From NCBI GenBank assembly GCA_910584595.1, contig CAJUBQ010000028.1, positions 1 through 49,706 of the forward strand: DNA of 49,706 nucleotides. Reading direction: 5' to 3'. Both the position numbers and the translations under genes were made by a program. Below, in pieces: positions 7,720-17,043 of the stretch. This DNA comes from an uncultured Eubacterium sp. (GTDB lineage Bacteria; Bacillota; Clostridia; Lachnospirales; Lachnospiraceae). The notes beneath the pieces were generated by a model. The model saw only the letters and a list, made by a program, of their open reading frames with translations, did no database searches and was not told where the DNA came from. Numbering within the stretch: position 1 is the stretch's first letter; the number at the start of each line of letters is the position of its first letter.

Positions 7720-7739
7720 GTGTCCTGCTCCTTTCTATT

Positions 7740-8792
7740 TTAACCACCTGTAGGCTTTTCATCCTTATGATAAATACCATCCAACTGTTTTTTTAAATGT
7801 TTCAGGTTATTTAATACTTTTTCATAATCCATGCGTTTAGGGCCTATGATACCGATCGTCCCTGTGATGCCGTCTCCCAGCTCATATGTGGCTGTTACAA
7901 CACTGCAGTCTTTCATCGTTTTAATCGGGCTTTCATCCCCAATATAGACTTGTATGCCGGTTCCCGGCTCCTGTTCCCCCAGTTTATCGGTAATCATATT
8001 TGCAAGCGCCTGCTTTTCTTCAAAAGCGGAAATAAACTCACTTGCTTTTTCAGAATTGCTAAGCTCCGGGTATTTAAATATATTGGTCGCCCCGCTCGTA
8101 TAAATCTGCAGGTCTTCATCTTCTCCAATTGCTTCTGCTACCGCATCCAGCACATCGCTGACAATTCTGCTGTGGATACCTGCCTGATCTTTGAGTACGG
8201 ATATCGTGCCAAGATTGATCTGCTCGATGGACAGCCCATTTAAGCTCGTGTTCAGAAGAATATTCAGCTTTAACAACTGCTCATCTGTCAGCTCTTCATT
8301 TAACTCCAGCATTTTATTTTTTACAATGTTTCCTTCTAAAACAATCACACAAAGCAGCTGCCCCGCATCTACTCTGGATAACTGGATAAACTTCAATTTG
8401 CTGCGATGATATCGGGGGCCTGTAATCATGGCCGCATATTCGGTATTATTTGCCAATAATCTGGCGACTTTTTTCAATACCTTTTCCATCTTTTCGGTAT
8501 GCTCTATCACAAAATTCTGCATATCGCTGATTTCCTGATTTTTTTCTGCGATCAGGTTATCTACATAGAACCGGTAACCCTTATCCGACGGGATCCGTCC
8601 TGCAGAGGTATGCGGCTGGAGGATATATCCTAATTCTTCCAGATCTGACATTTCATTACGAATCGTTGCTGAACTCAAATGCAAATCTGTGTACTTTGAA
8701 ATCGTTCGCGAACCAACCGGTTCCCCTGTATCCAGGTAATTCTTTATGATGGCTTTTAAGATTCTGGTCTTTCTTTCATCAAGTCCCTCCAT
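7740..8792 (-). CDS. hrcA: Heat-inducible transcription repressor HrcA
   Basis: The repressor of class I heat-shock genes that binds the CIRCE operator and depends on GroEL for activity. The 350 residues begin with a winged helix (about 1-80: LDERKTRILKAII, SSATIRNEMSDLEELGYI, HTSAGRIPSDKGYRFYVD), followed by the GAF-like and dimerisation regions. The ribosome site before the ATG is weak, which is common for hrcA and may keep its level low. It is the first gene of the operon that it controls. Confidence 0.98.
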   Translation of the reverse strand: MEGLDERKTRILKAIIKNYLDTGEPVGSRTISKYTDLHLSSATIRNEMSDLEELGYILQPHTSAGRIPSDKGYRFYVDNLIAEKNQEISDMQNFVIEHTEKMEKVLKKVARLLANNTEYAAMITGPRYHRSKLKFIQLSRVDAGQLLCVIVLEGNIVKNKMLELNEELTDEQLLKLNILLNTSLNGLSIEQINLGTISVLKDQAGIHSRIVSDVLDAVAEAIGEDEDLQIYTSGATNIFKYPELSNSEKASEFISAFEEKQALANMITDKLGEQEPGTGIQVYIGDESPIKTMKDCSVVTATYELGDGITGTIGIIGPKRMDYEKVLNNLKHLKKQLDGIYHKDEKPTGG

Positions 8793-8929
8793 AAAAGTAC
8801 ACTCACAGCCTTTCTTAACTTAATATCATACATAATGACCGACAGCAGTTCACACAGCCTGTTCTGCTGCTATGACTGCATACGCTGCCAGATTTATCAT
8901 ATGCAGACAGCTTATATGAATCGCCTTTG

Positions 8930-8956
8930 TTAGCACTCGACGAATTAGAGTGCTAA
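8930..8956. promoter_or_regulatory. CIRCE operator
   Basis: A perfect TTAGCACTC-N9-GAGTGCTAA inverted repeat, the canonical HrcA binding site. It lies just downstream of the operon promoter and about 140 bp before hrcA, so the operon is autoregulated. Confidence 0.97.
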
Positions 8957-8969
8957 TATCGATATGACT

Positions 8970-8998
8970 AAGATAACACTCCCTATTTTCTTTGTCAA
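8970..8998 (-). promoter_or_regulatory. Promoter of the hrcA-grpE-dnaK-dnaJ operon
   Basis: TTGACA (8993-8998) and TATCTT (8970-8975) on the minus strand are 17 bp apart. The CIRCE box begins 13 bp downstream and covers the start region, the usual repression geometry. Confidence 0.85.
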
Positions 8999-9223
8999 CA
9001 TGTTTTTGCAAATTATTTTCAAAGAAACTATGAAGCTTTTATAAATTAAATATAAACAAATTATAAAGGGCACATAGGAAGTATTTGCCTGATATGCATC
9101 AGCCGAAATCTTTTACCTTTTTTGAAAACGGCAAAATCAGATTTTTTCTGCATTTCTTTTTTAATGTTCTGGATAAGAAAGCATCTGCTGCATGATTTTT
9201 CCGGTTCCCGCACTTATACGCAG

Positions 9224-9252
9224 ATAGCCGCTTTCATCCCACTAAAAGCGGC
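9224..9252. other. Hairpin in the gene-free stretch 9000-9326
   Basis: AGCCGCTTT and AAAGCGGCT form a 9-bp perfect stem with a loop of about 10 nt but without a T-run on either strand. The surrounding 330 bp are AT-rich. A possible promoter (TTGCAA-16-TATAAT, ending near 9324) precedes the nuclease fragment. No gene is supported in the stretch. Confidence 0.35.
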
Positions 9253-9326
9253 TATGCCTTATACATTCAATCTTTACAATTGTATAAATTTCATGGTTGC
9301 AATTTCAATATTTTCCTTTATAATCA

Positions 9327-9509
9327 ATGGTATTTCATGTAATGGAACTGCCAAAGGAATTGCGCAAAGAATGCAGCGACATTGAATTATGGGCAAAATT
9401 TATCAACGCTGAAAAAAGAGAGGAGTTTGATATGATTGCTGAAAAAGATCCTTATATAAAAAGCGCTTACGACCAGCTGCAGCTCATTAGCCAGGATGAA
9501 CAAAAATAA
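9327..9509 (+). pseudogene. C-terminal fragment of an Rpn/PD-(D/E)XK transposase-type nuclease
   Basis: The 60 residues contain ELPKELRKECSDIE, LWAKFINAEKREEFDM and IAEKDPYIKSAYDQLQLIS, the conserved block that follows the catalytic core in Rpn-family recombination-promoting nucleases/putative transposases. The whole N-terminal nuclease domain is missing, a TAA lies in frame just upstream, and the C-terminus stops early at ISQDEQK. It is a remnant between the heat-shock operon and the tRNA gene. Such fragments are common debris of this family in Lachnospiraceae. Confidence 0.7.
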
Positions 9510-9536
9510 AATATGATCCAAAAATAAAATTAAGTA

Positions 9537-9564
9537 TTGAAAATTTTGATAATTATGTTATACT
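9537..9564 (+). promoter_or_regulatory. Promoter of tRNA-Ala
   Basis: TTGAAA (9537-9542) and TATACT (9559-9564) with a 16-bp spacer end nine bases before the mature 5' end of the tRNA, which is ideal placement. Confidence 0.75.
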
Positions 9565-9572
9565 GAGTCTAT

Positions 9573-9645
9573 GGGGCATTGGCGCAGTTGGGAGCGCGTA
9601 ACATTCGCATTGTTAAGGCCACGGGTTCGACTCCCGTATGCTCCA
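9573..9645 (+). tRNA. tRNA-Ala(CGC)
   Basis: A 73-nt cloverleaf. The acceptor stem GGGGCAT/ATGCTCC contains the G3-U70 pair that is the alanine identity element. The D arm is GCGC/GCGC, the anticodon stem TAACA/TGTTA with loop TTCGCAT gives anticodon CGC for GCG codons, and the T arm ACGGG/CCCGT has loop TTCGACT. The discriminator is A. CCA is not encoded. The tRNA is single and convergent with aat. Confidence 0.93.
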
Positions 9646-9684
9646 TTCTTATAATCAAAATACATGCAATTTCTTTTTATTTCT

Positions 9685-10344
9685 TCATTTACATAGATAA
9701 CAGCCCTTTCCAAGCAGCTTCCTATATGCTTCCCATGAAATATAACGCCCGCCCATTCGTTCCAAATGCTCTGTATGAAACTGACAGTCAATAAGCAAAA
9801 ACTTCTGCTGCTCCAGCTGTTGTGCAAACAATATTAACGCTGTTTTAGAACCATTTTCCTTTTCCGAAAACATACTCTCTCCAAAAAAGCATTTGCCAAT
9901 AGAAACACCATATAACCCGCCTGCCAGCGCACCATCCACAAACACTTCCACACTGACCGCGTACCCTGCCCTATGCAGACGTCCATACGCAGCCTCCATC
10001 TCATCCGAGATCCAGGTTCCCTCTTTGTCTTCCCGCTTCATCCGGCAGCAATGCATCGTATATGAAAAATCACGATTGCATACAAGCTGCAGCCGGCGCT
10101 TTTTCATATACTTCTTCATAGAATGCGATACGTGTATCTCATTTGGAAAAATAACAAACCGCTCTTTCGGACACCACCACAAAATTTCCTCTCCCGGCTC
10201 ATACCATGGAAAGATTCCATGCGTATAGGCCAAAAGAAGGCGCTCCACACTCAGATCGCCGCCAACCGCAAGCAGTCCGTCAGCACGTGCCAGCGCAGGA
10301 TTCGGAAACGAAATCTCATGCTCTGTTAAACGATAAACCGGCAT
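9685..10344 (-). CDS. aat: Leucyl/phenylalanyl-tRNA-protein transferase
   Basis: Transfers Leu or Phe from aminoacyl-tRNA to proteins with N-terminal Arg or Lys, creating primary N-degrons. The 219-residue form from MPVYRLTEHE (10344) is preferred because GGAGG sits directly upstream. The family blocks are all present: FPNPALARADGLLAVGGDLS, YTHGIFPWY, ILWWCPKERFVI, EGTWISDEMEAAY and the GLYGVSIGKCFFGESMFS active-site region. It lies 53 bp after clpA and completes a ClpS-ClpA-Aat module, so the operon encodes generation, recognition and unfolding of N-degron substrates. Confidence 0.97.
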   Translation of the reverse strand: MPVYRLTEHEISFPNPALARADGLLAVGGDLSVERLLLAYTHGIFPWYEPGEEILWWCPKERFVIFPNEIHVSHSMKKYMKKRRLQLVCNRDFSYTMHCCRMKREDKEGTWISDEMEAAYGRLHRAGYAVSVEVFVDGALAGGLYGVSIGKCFFGESMFSEKENGSKTALILFAQQLEQQKFLLIDCQFHTEHLERMGGRYISWEAYRKLLGKGCYLCK

Positions 10345-10397
10345 TTTATCCTCCATTCCTATCATTTGATTTATTCTGAAAAAATCATGCATCTGCT

Positions 10398-12698
10398 TTA
10401 GAGCGTGTTTGAAAAATCATTCCCGTGATCTGTCTGCATGTCAGCAGTACTCGTAATTTCAAGTTCAAACTGTTCTTTTGGAGCTGTCAAAGCACATGTC
10501 CCGCCTTGTTTTAATTTGCCGAACAAAATCTCATTTACAAACAGCGGTTTGATTTCGCCTGCGATCACGCGTTCGATTTCTCTGGCGCCGTATTCCGCGC
10601 TGATGCCTTTTTTCCGAATCAGCAGTTTTGCAGCGTCATTCGTCATCAGCGTTACCTTTTTGCGTGCCAGCAGCTTTTGAAGCTCTCCCAATTTTTTTTC
10701 AATAATCTGATCTGCCATTTTGGGATTCATACTATGAAATGCCACAATCTTATTCAAACGGTTACGAAACTCCGGCTGAAAAATTCGTTTGACTTCTTCT
10801 AAAACAACATCTGCAGAAGTATCTTCTCCCTGAAATCCAATTCCGGGTTTTCCAATCCTGTTTGCACCTGCATTTGAAGTCATAATCAGAATGACATTGC
10901 GAAAATCCGCTTTTCTGCCCTGATTATCGGTAAGCGTCGCATAATCCATTACTTGCAGCAATATGTTATAAATATCCGGATGCGCTTTTTCAATCTCATC
11001 CAGCAGAAGCACCGCATGCGGATGCTTTCGGATCTGTTCCGTTAAAAGTCCTCCTTCCTCATAGCCCACATATCCTGCCGGTGCGCCAATCAGCTTCGCT
11101 ACCGCATGTTTTTCTTCATATTCACTCATATCAAAACGAATCAGACGGATCCCCAGCTCTTTCGCCAGACATTTTGCAATTTCTGTCTTGCCGACGCCGG
11201 TTGGCCCGACAAATAGCAGACTTGCTAACGGTTTATCTTCTTCCAGTAATCCGGCTCTTGAGAATTTTACCGCATTGACTGCTTGCGTAACCGCCTCGTC
11301 CTGTCCATATACAAACTGCTGCAGTCTTTCTTCTAAAGAAGCCAGCGCTTTTATCTCATCCTGTTCTACCGTCTGTTTTGGAATATGGCATGTCTTTGAC
11401 ACAATCTCATCGATAAGTTCTTTGCTTACCGTCTGTATTTTTTGTTTTAGCGGATGCATCCGCCGAAACGCGCCAGCCTCATCCATAAGGTCAATCGCCT
11501 TATCCGGCAAAAAACGTTCTTGTATATATTTGTCACTCATAGAAACCGCATATTCCAAAACACCCTCTTCATAAACAACGCCATGAAACGCTTCGTATGT
11601 TTCTTTCAGCCCTTCCAGTATATGAACAGCATCCTGAAAATCTGGTTCTTTGATTTCCACATTTTGAAAACGCCTTACAAGACTTTTGCTTTTTTCGAAG
11701 TGCTTTTTATACTCCTCAAACGTTGTAGCCCCAATAAAACGAATATGCCCGGCTGACAAATATGGTTTTAACATATTTGAAATATCAAAGCTTGTGCCGT
11801 TTACCGCGCCCGCGCCTACAATGTTATGAATCTCATCCATATAAATAATCGGCTTTTCTTCTCTGGAAATACTGTCCAGCGTCTTTTTCAGCCGTTTTTC
11901 AAAATCTCCGCGGTACTGTGTGCCTGCTAAAAGGCTTCCAAGATCCAGGGAAAATATTTTTGCCCCAAGCAAAGGCTGCACAACCTTTCCTTCTTCCAGC
12001 AGCTTTGCAAGCCCATATACAATCGCTGTCTTTCCAACTCCCGGCTCCCCAAGATGCAGAGGATTATTTTTCTCTTTGCGGCAAAGAATCTGCATCGTAC
12101 GCTCCAGCTCATCCTCTCTTCCGATAAGCGGATGTGTCCCTTCCAGTGAATCGTTCAGGCATACGGCATATTGCTGCCAGAAAGCTCCCTGTGTATCCGA
12201 TCCGTCTTGTTCCTCTGTTTCCACTGATTCTTCTATACGTGTAAACCGTTTGCTGCTGCTTTCATTTTTTTCACCAATCAAAAGCATTTCCTGCAAGAGA
12301 TCGGCTTGATCGACTCCCTGCAGACGCATATAATATACTGCATAACTTTCCTCCAGGTCATACATCGCATGAACCATATGCGGCAGCTCCACTTTTGTCC
12401 TGCCGCTATTCTTTGCTGATTCCCATGCATAGGAAAGCATCTTTGCCGTTCCCTGAGACAGCTGCGGCGTACAAACTGCATCCTCTTCATAACGTTCCAT
12501 ATATTCTTCCAGATACGTCTTTAAGTTTTTGTCTAATTCCTGAATCTTTCCGCCGCAGTTTTCAAACGCCTCTGCAAACACCTTGTTCTGACAGGCTACA
12601 TATAAGATAAGTTCCGGCGTCACATATTCAAAACGCGCATTGCCTGCCAGCAGAAACACCGTATCTATCATTTCAGCCACTTCACCTGATACCTGCAT
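10398..12698 (-). CDS. clpA: ATP-dependent Clp protease ATP-binding subunit ClpA
   Basis: The AAA+ unfoldase that feeds ClpP. About 766 residues from MQVSGEVAE, with a GAGGAGG site, starting one base after the clpS stop. The N-domain (about 1-145) is followed by AAA module D1, with Walker A GEPGVGKT (about 217-224) and Walker B in IIYMDEIHNI. Module D2 has Walker A GPTGVGKT (about 500) and VLLLDEIEKAH. The IGF tripeptide in GKPGIGFQ matches the ClpP-docking loop. There is no ClpB middle domain. Its proximity to clpS and aat supports ClpA rather than ClpC. ClpP is not in this window. Confidence 0.96.
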   Translation of the reverse strand: MQVSGEVAEMIDTVFLLAGNARFEYVTPELILYVACQNKVFAEAFENCGGKIQELDKNLKTYLEEYMERYEEDAVCTPQLSQGTAKMLSYAWESAKNSGRTKVELPHMVHAMYDLEESYAVYYMRLQGVDQADLLQEMLLIGEKNESSSKRFTRIEESVETEEQDGSDTQGAFWQQYAVCLNDSLEGTHPLIGREDELERTMQILCRKEKNNPLHLGEPGVGKTAIVYGLAKLLEEGKVVQPLLGAKIFSLDLGSLLAGTQYRGDFEKRLKKTLDSISREEKPIIYMDEIHNIVGAGAVNGTSFDISNMLKPYLSAGHIRFIGATTFEEYKKHFEKSKSLVRRFQNVEIKEPDFQDAVHILEGLKETYEAFHGVVYEEGVLEYAVSMSDKYIQERFLPDKAIDLMDEAGAFRRMHPLKQKIQTVSKELIDEIVSKTCHIPKQTVEQDEIKALASLEERLQQFVYGQDEAVTQAVNAVKFSRAGLLEEDKPLASLLFVGPTGVGKTEIAKCLAKELGIRLIRFDMSEYEEKHAVAKLIGAPAGYVGYEEGGLLTEQIRKHPHAVLLLDEIEKAHPDIYNILLQVMDYATLTDNQGRKADFRNVILIMTSNAGANRIGKPGIGFQGEDTSADVVLEEVKRIFQPEFRNRLNKIVAFHSMNPKMADQIIEKKLGELQKLLARKKVTLMTNDAAKLLIRKKGISAEYGAREIERVIAGEIKPLFVNEILFGKLKQGGTCALTAPKEQFELEITSTADMQTDHGNDFSNTL

Positions 12699-12699
12699 C

Positions 12700-13002
12700 T
12701 TACGCCTCCTCAACTGTCATACGAAACGGAAATCCTTCTTCCTTAGCTCTGGCTGAAGCCGTCTGAACTTTCGTAACCGCCAGATCATACGGATAAGCGC
12801 CTACGGCTGTCCTGCCAGTTTTGTGCACAAGCAGCATCAGCCGCTCTGCTTCGAGCTGGTCTTTATGAAAAATCTGAATTAAAATATCTACGACAAATTC
12901 CATAGATGTGAAATCGTCATTGTGCATAATGACGTTATACTGTTTCGGCTCCCTGATTTTTATTTTTGTATGTTCTTTTGTCTGCCCTTGTAACGACATC
13001 AT
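12700..13002 (-). CDS. clpS: ClpS adaptor (N-recognin)
   Basis: A 100-residue adaptor that binds N-degrons and the ClpA N-domain. Core signatures are PKQYNVIMHNDDFTSMEFVVD (residues about 19-39, holding the Asn-Asp-Asp of the degron pocket), VHKTGRTAVGAYPYDLA and a C-terminal segment with GFPF. It has its own promoter just upstream, is followed directly by clpA, and carries a good GAGAGG site. Start ATG 13002; the next codon is also ATG. Confidence 0.97.
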   Translation of the reverse strand: MMSLQGQTKEHTKIKIREPKQYNVIMHNDDFTSMEFVVDILIQIFHKDQLEAERLMLLVHKTGRTAVGAYPYDLAVTKVQTASARAKEEGFPFRMTVEEA

Positions 13003-13060
13003 TTTATTCCTCTCGATCCGACTGTCCTGAAATTATTTTCTGTCTTGCTAACCAGAACAA

Positions 13061-13089
13061 ATCTTACCACAGGCGGACGGATTCGTCAA
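13061..13089 (-). promoter_or_regulatory. Promoter of clpS-clpA-aat
   Basis: TTGACG (13084-13089) and TAAGAT (13061-13066) on the minus strand are separated by 17 bp. They lie in the only sizeable gap between the kinase gene and clpS, so the N-degron module can be transcribed independently of the kinase. Confidence 0.65.
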
Positions 13090-13110
13090 CGCAGAGACTT
13101 TTGTTATTCT

Positions 13111-15447
13111 TTATAACATCGCTTGTATATATCCACGCAGTCTGTTTTCCCAATTCTTTGCTTCCGGGTTCTTCTTTCCTCCAGGCATAGGGAAATAGGC
13201 ATGCACATACTTTATCGCTGCTTCCATATCCCGTAGTGCATATATCCGATATCCATCCTTCCTTGTATTTTTCCATAACTCCATATAAGATATACCTCGT
13301 ATTCTGTAACCTGCAAAATTTGTACAGTCAATCTCTAATAAATCATCGCACTCCTGAATCGCGCTTATATACTCTTTTTCTCTCACATAAAACTCTGCCA
13401 ATCTTAAACAGCTTTCATAATATACCTGTTCTGCTATACGATGGGCAAATACTACTTTTGATATTTCTTTCCATCCTAATATCTCTCGTATCTCTTCCTT
13501 TTTGTGTCTAAGCAGTGGTATATCCGGCTGATCGCCATTTTTGATTTCCATTACGCCTAACAATGTATACCACTCCCTCATATAATTCTGACTCTTAAAA
13601 TTCGCATCAAGTATCTTATCTATCCATTTTCTTTCTGATGCAGACAGCGTTTCTTCTCTCTCATTCAGTAACTCATTGCACTGGCTCTCACAGCATGCAA
13701 AATCAAGCAGATAAAATAAACTTAACAGTCCTATCTCCACAAATGCAAAATTTTTATTTCGGTAAGCGCCTTCCATTGTATAGATATCATAAGCATGTTC
13801 AAAATACATCATAGACTGCATGATACACCCTTTTGCATACAGACACACCCCATAGTAAAATGTATATTCCAAAGAGTTCCCATCCTGCTTTACTAAATAT
13901 TCATAGTGTGGAAACGCTTTTTCATTTTGATTAATATAAATATAAAAACTTCCCATAATCATATGATAATATTTCATTTGTACACTATTATTATCTTCAG
14001 GTGCAATCAGCGAAAAAATACGTTTTTGCAGTTCAGGCATCCTTTCCTGATTCCGGTTGCCAATAAATTCATATAATTCCCAAAGCCATCCTACAGGATT
14101 CACAACCAAACGTATCGCACAAATCAGCATCTTTGTATCCACTTCCCTGTTTCTTATCATATTTGACAGCTGCTCCAAAATCCCTGCATCCGTTTCTAAT
14201 TCAGCGGAGTACCGAAACATACCTTGATAAGAAACCGAACCATGCTCTGTCAGGAATGCTTTGATCTCTCTCATGAAGCTGTCAAACATTTCCCATTGTC
14301 TGTTGGAAAAATAAAACTCTGCCAGCCTGAACTGAATCAACACCGCCACAGGCAGATCATCCAAATATACACGTTCCACCCCTGGCTTTTCTAAAAGATG
14401 ATGCATAGACGCCACAATTTCCCATTTGTCTTCTGTTCCCAGATTCCATCTTCTAAGACAGTTGTTTAGCTCTTCTATTATTTGCGTCCGTATGCTTTCA
14501 TCTCGTTTTGGAAGAATATCCTCGGCAACATACCCCATGGAATTCAATCCCAATACAAATTCCATGGCCTCCGCGTATCCGTTATACAAGCTTCGAAAAT
14601 CAAGGTCTCTTCGTAAATTACTGCTGTATGGCTCATGAAGCATCATTTGAAGTCCATCCGCAAATCGATCCCAATAAACTGCTCCGTCCATGTTTCCACA
14701 TTTGTATGCCTCTGCAAAAAGCTCTTCCATTACCTTTGCAAATGCATAAATATCATCCTCAGCATCAGCCGGCTTATCCGCCTCAGAAACATAATAGCCG
14801 CGCGTCTTTCCACCTCCAAAATCAGACACCATAACCTGATATTTTGTCAACCCCCATTCAAGGCTGACTTCAAGCGGATGCAGCAATATGTTTTCAGGTT
14901 TGATATCTCCATGGACGAACCCTTTGATATGTTTCTGGCAATGAGCCAGCCCGCTGCATACAGCTTCCGCAATCCATAGAATATCCAAAAAGTCAAATTT
15001 CCAATGTTTATTTATCAGATCACGCAAAGAACTGCCGAAATAACTCCCTTCCTCATATACTCCCTGCGCATAGATTAAAATAAGATGCGGCACATCATTC
15101 AGTGTAAAATATGTCTGAATCCTTGCAACGTTTGGATGCATCGGTATATTGACCATTCGCTTTGCTTCTTCGTATATTCTTTGCATATTTTCTTTTGTGC
15201 TTTCGTTTGGTACCAGCGTTTTCATAATATATAGCAGATTGTCATTCATATTTTCGCACAAATAAACGATCCCCATATTCCCTGATGAAACCGTACGAAC
15301 AATTTTATATCCTTCTATAATCTCACCGTTATGATATCTTTCTGTAACCATCCTGTTTCCGCTGTCAAGCGGAATCCATCCTTCCTCTTTCTTCTGAGGC
15401 TTCATTGCTTTCATTTTTGGAAGAAAATCTGTATCTGTACTGCTCAT
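13111..15447 (-). CDS. Hanks-type Ser/Thr protein kinase with a C-terminal TPR-like half
   Basis: 778 residues. I start at MSSTDTDF (15447), eight bases after AAGGAGGT. The kinase domain (about 40-310) has a glycine loop SSGNMGIVYL, the ATP-anchoring Lys76 in IMKTL, the catalytic loop HGDIKPENIL (Asp181) and DFGG (Asp209), so it should be active. The loop is HGD rather than HRD. The remaining 450 residues are helical and contain tandem segments such as FYYGVCLYAKGCIMQSMMYFEHA and YISAIQECDDLLEIDCTNF that read as TPR-like repeats for protein binding. No transmembrane segment or PASTA domain is seen, so it is a cytosolic kinase unlike PrkC. It lies between the phosphatase gene and clpS. Confidence 0.88.
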   Translation of the reverse strand: MSSTDTDFLPKMKAMKPQKKEEGWIPLDSGNRMVTERYHNGEIIEGYKIVRTVSSGNMGIVYLCENMNDNLLYIMKTLVPNESTKENMQRIYEEAKRMVNIPMHPNVARIQTYFTLNDVPHLILIYAQGVYEEGSYFGSSLRDLINKHWKFDFLDILWIAEAVCSGLAHCQKHIKGFVHGDIKPENILLHPLEVSLEWGLTKYQVMVSDFGGGKTRGYYVSEADKPADAEDDIYAFAKVMEELFAEAYKCGNMDGAVYWDRFADGLQMMLHEPYSSNLRRDLDFRSLYNGYAEAMEFVLGLNSMGYVAEDILPKRDESIRTQIIEELNNCLRRWNLGTEDKWEIVASMHHLLEKPGVERVYLDDLPVAVLIQFRLAEFYFSNRQWEMFDSFMREIKAFLTEHGSVSYQGMFRYSAELETDAGILEQLSNMIRNREVDTKMLICAIRLVVNPVGWLWELYEFIGNRNQERMPELQKRIFSLIAPEDNNSVQMKYYHMIMGSFYIYINQNEKAFPHYEYLVKQDGNSLEYTFYYGVCLYAKGCIMQSMMYFEHAYDIYTMEGAYRNKNFAFVEIGLLSLFYLLDFACCESQCNELLNEREETLSASERKWIDKILDANFKSQNYMREWYTLLGVMEIKNGDQPDIPLLRHKKEEIREILGWKEISKVVFAHRIAEQVYYESCLRLAEFYVREKEYISAIQECDDLLEIDCTNFAGYRIRGISYMELWKNTRKDGYRIYALRDMEAAIKYVHAYFPMPGGKKNPEAKNWENRLRGYIQAML

Positions 15448-15532
15448 TTCTTTGTACCTCCTTCTTAAACGGCTTCTTTTCATAACAATTCCATGGGGTA
15501 TCTGAACTGCTGCTTCTTTTCCGCAAAACATT

Positions 15533-16960
15533 TTAAAATATCAACGTAGGATTTTTTAAAATCTCTCTTTTAATTTTATCAAACTCCTCTCTTCCAAACA
15601 CCTGAATCATTTCCTGAACCGTTCTTCGTTCTTCATCATCCAAAATGGAATAAATCAGCAAATTTTCCGTAATACAGACCAAATTTTTTTCCCATCGCAA
15701 TTGCTCGGCTTTTTGAAACGCAAACGCTTCCATATAATCAAATCCACGATCAAAACAAACCCCTTTCTCTATATATTTCAAATTTCCGCGTTCAAATAAT
15801 TCACATAAATACTCTCCATAAGGCACATCATCTTCTGTCCGATACTGATTCAAGATGATATACGCAGTATTTTTCCTATAACGAAAGAGCAAAAGAAGCG
15901 CCTGAGGCGTATGTACCGGAATATTTCTTCGTTCAAAGTCTGCGATGCCATCTGCCAGATAACAGCGTAATTCCCTGTCTAAATACGTTATGTTTTCCAA
16001 AGCTTTCAGCCAGACATTTTTTGACAAATCATCGCTGTTTCCGGTATCACTGCTGCCTGCCTTCCACGGTATGCTAAGCGTTCCATGACTGCCATAATGC
16101 ATGTTCACTGCCCAGTTATGATTCCATTCATGCATCCGTACTTGAATCTCATCGTTTAAAATTTCTCCCGATAAAAAAGCTGCATCCATCCTGCCCGGCT
16201 CTTTCATCAGACAGCCGCTTGTCAGCTGGCAGCAGCCATTTACCGTTTCCTCACATAATAAATGCGCGTCTCCGCATAAATACAGCTTTACTCCCCATTC
16301 TTTCAAATCACCCCGCAGCTTTTTTTGTTCTTCTCTTTCCAACGCATCCATCTCATGATGCGCCAGCACGATCACCGGTTTTCGTTTCTTGGGCATCAGC
16401 CGGAGAACATCTCTTCTCCCGATCAGCAGGCTCCCTCTTTCATTATCATTACAGGATATAAAAGCTGTATTTAACATCAGCAAATAAAAAGAGCCGCAAT
16501 CCTTTAACCGATGAGGATTACGGTTTTTCAGTGATTCCTGAATATAACTGCATCCGTATACATTTTGATATAATGAATCAAAAAATGAGAAATCAGCTAA
16601 CAATTGTTTCATAACTTCATATTCCATCATTCCTGACTCAGCGCTATAATCATGTTTCACGCCTTCCACTATATATTTACGTGCTTGATTTCTGTTCAAG
16701 TCATGATTTCCGGGCACCATACATATTTTTTCTTTCATATCCAAAATACCAACAGCCTCCGCAGCTTCTTTGATCCAATCAGAAATATCATCCGGCTCTT
16801 TCGGCTGGCCGCAGTAACGATAATCACCTGCCAGAAACATCCAATCCACGTTTCCGATTTCTTCTCTTAAATATTGCAATAACTGCCTTTTCAAAAGTAT
16901 CGTATCTGCTCCGGCTGCTTCCGGATTAAAATGAATATCAGAAAGTAAAATCCATTTCAT
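15533..16960 (-). CDS. Metallophosphoesterase with an extra C-terminal helical domain
   Basis: 475 residues from MKWILLSDIHF, with GGAGGAGG upstream. All calcineurin-like metal motifs are visible: DIH (Asp8, His10), AGD (Asp46), GNHD (84-87), LAHHE and CGDAH. A second region from about residue 330 contains NIPVHTPQALLLLFRYRKN and AYIILNQY, which resembles one Clp N-domain repeat, though this is a weak visual match. With the kinase gene 85 bp downstream it forms a kinase/phosphatase pair that could act on the same proteins. The substrate (protein, nucleotide or other phosphoester) is not determined. Confidence 0.82.
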   Translation of the reverse strand: MKWILLSDIHFNPEAAGADTILLKRQLLQYLREEIGNVDWMFLAGDYRYCGQPKEPDDISDWIKEAAEAVGILDMKEKICMVPGNHDLNRNQARKYIVEGVKHDYSAESGMMEYEVMKQLLADFSFFDSLYQNVYGCSYIQESLKNRNPHRLKDCGSFYLLMLNTAFISCNDNERGSLLIGRRDVLRLMPKKRKPVIVLAHHEMDALEREEQKKLRGDLKEWGVKLYLCGDAHLLCEETVNGCCQLTSGCLMKEPGRMDAAFLSGEILNDEIQVRMHEWNHNWAVNMHYGSHGTLSIPWKAGSSDTGNSDDLSKNVWLKALENITYLDRELRCYLADGIADFERRNIPVHTPQALLLLFRYRKNTAYIILNQYRTEDDVPYGEYLCELFERGNLKYIEKGVCFDRGFDYMEAFAFQKAEQLRWEKNLVCITENLLIYSILDDEERRTVQEMIQVFGREEFDKIKREILKNPTLIF

Positions 16961-16994
16961 GCAATCCCCTCCTCCAAAGTGAAAACGTATAAAA

Positions 16995-17030
16995 ATATAA
17001 CAGTTCCGATCACCCATTGAACTGTTATAT
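16995..17030 (-). promoter_or_regulatory. 12-bp hairpin in the phosphatase-kinase leader
   Basis: ATATAACAGTTC and GAACTGTTATAT form a perfect 12-bp stem around a 12-nt loop, followed on the minus strand by TTTTTAT. It begins close to the predicted transcript start and ends 34 bp before the phosphatase ATG, so it could be an attenuator, a stabilising 5' hairpin or an operator. Confidence 0.65.
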
Positions 17031-17043
17031 AAAAACTACATTT

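Noticed and set aside
9122..9385. An 87-codon plus-strand ORF upstream of the tRNA
   Set aside because: It has no ribosome site, an odd composition, and overlaps the nuclease fragment in another frame.
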